From NCBI GenBank assembly GCA_028278335.1, contig JANQEN010000023.1:1-42477 (forward strand): 42,477 bases of DNA. Reading direction: 5' to 3'. A program made the position numbers and the translations under genes. Below the pieces are notes generated by a model. That model was not told the DNA's origin, searched no databases, and saw nothing but the letters and a program-made list of their open reading frames with translations. This document shows positions 41,929-42,477 of this stretch, one piece after another; positions within the stretch are counted from its first letter, which is position 1, and every line of letters begins with the position of its first letter. This DNA comes from Chitinivibrionales bacterium (GTDB lineage Bacteria; Fibrobacterota; Chitinivibrionia; Chitinivibrionales; JANQEN01).

Positions 41929-41968
41929 TGACCGCAAAAAAAAACAAAGTCCTTAGTGTCAGCGGTCA
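41929..41968 (-). other. inverted repeat at the 3' end of the IS91-family element
   Basis: TGACCGC (41929-41935) and GCGGTCA (41962-41968) are perfect 7-base inverted repeats enclosing a T-rich loop on the minus strand and overlapping the transposase stop codon. It could be part of the oriIS-type end or the transposase terminator; the true end of the element cannot be fixed. Confidence 0.4.
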
Positions 41969-42477
41969 TGTGCCCGCAGGGCCGAGCTGGCCTTTATGGC
42001 CAAGCGAAGCTTCAAACCAGTGTTGAACGACCGTAGGCAAGGCCGCCTTCCGGCGGCCGCAGAGTCGCAGAGCGATGCTCGATACTCTTTGGGTTTTGTA
42101 TCCGTTCGACCGGTATCTCGCTCTTTGCTTTTTTAATATATATGTTCCTTTCTTGCAGCTATGACATTTTGAGATGTATGGTTTTAAGTACGTTACAACC
42201 TTTCTGTATTTTTTTCCAAACAGTTCAAAACATTGATTAATCTTCTCTCGTCTATTTTTATTACTGAGAAAACCAAAATAACGTATACGCACGAAGCCCT
42301 GCGGTAATACATGAAGCATAAATCTGCGAATAAATTCATGAATGGTAACCCTCATTATCTTTTGATCGTTATTGTGTCGATAATCCTTCCAGGTAAACCA
42401 AACATACGTATTATCAATCTTAACTATCCGCTGGTTTGAAATAGCTACACGATGGGTATAGTTACTTAAATATTTAA
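41966..42477 (-). mobile_element. IS91-family transposase, C-terminal part (continues beyond the window)
   Basis: The frame is open to the right edge and includes at least 170 residues. Reading from the edge it shows YLSNYTHRVAIS, IDNTYVWFTWKDYR, HEFIRRFMLHVLPQGFVRIRYFGFLSN and a late CHSCKKG, a chain of motifs typical of IS91/ISCR-type rolling-circle (Y2) transposases. The N-terminal zinc finger and the catalytic tyrosines lie outside the window. The last 30 residues are encoded by GC-rich hairpin DNA, for example a 7-bp stem with a TTCC loop at 42041-42058, presumably the element's end. An internal ATG at 42355 is not the true start. Confidence 0.85.

Overview
The window reads as a chromosomal segment of an AT-rich Gram-negative bacterium that has both lipoproteins and an outer membrane. 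The best taxonomic fit is the Fibrobacterota (Fibrobacteres, perhaps the Chitinivibrionia side). Clues are a TIGR02147-family protein (a family concentrated in Fibrobacter and Bdellovibrio relatives), two gingipain-like C25 peptidases with Ig-like or sorting-type C-termini, FGE-fold lipoproteins with PKD-like or Fn3 repeats, MORN-repeat lipoproteins and a Bacteroidetes-type DAHP synthase/chorismate mutase fusion. This placement is inference from gene content; no rRNA or tRNA gene was seen.

Left part (1-11.1 kb): a truncated MITE-like repeat, a HAD hydrolase, a GerW/YtfJ-like protein, a cytoplasmic-looking beta-helix protein and a PilZ protein on +. Convergent to these is a minus-strand Tat operon, tatA-tatC-tatB, in which the TatB-like protein is fused in frame to 5-formyltetrahydrofolate cyclo-ligase, followed by a DUF2953-like membrane protein. 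Then come rlmB, a GNAT-like protein, a tRNA-dihydrouridine synthase and a radical SAM/SPASM protein on +, and the shikimate entry enzyme on the minus strand.

Middle (11.1-29.3 kb): a gene remnant with its own terminator; a two-gene unit of a TIGR02147 protein and a 1570-residue lipoprotein with about twelve PKD-like repeats and an FGE-like domain; a non-coding stretch with a long hairpin, a second copy of the MITE-like repeat and a terminator; a C25 peptidase; an EamA transporter overlapping a pirin; a highly divergent, enlarged enolase; and a PLD-domain protein leading directly into sdhCDAB (succinate dehydrogenase/fumarate reductase).

Right part (29.3-42.5 kb): a tight plus-strand run of six genes (two predicted outer-membrane barrels, two paralogous lipoproteins, an Fn3-FGE lipoprotein and a FeoB-like membrane core lacking its GTPase domain), which looks like an uncharacterised envelope locus. 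A MORN-repeat lipoprotein, a second C25 peptidase, apolipoprotein N-acyltransferase (lnt) and the 3' part of an IS91-family transposase follow on the minus strand. Lnt and the Tat system fit a genome rich in exported and lipidated proteins. The most unusual items are the TatB/5-FCL fusion, the divergent enolase, the GTPase-less FeoB core and the envelope locus.
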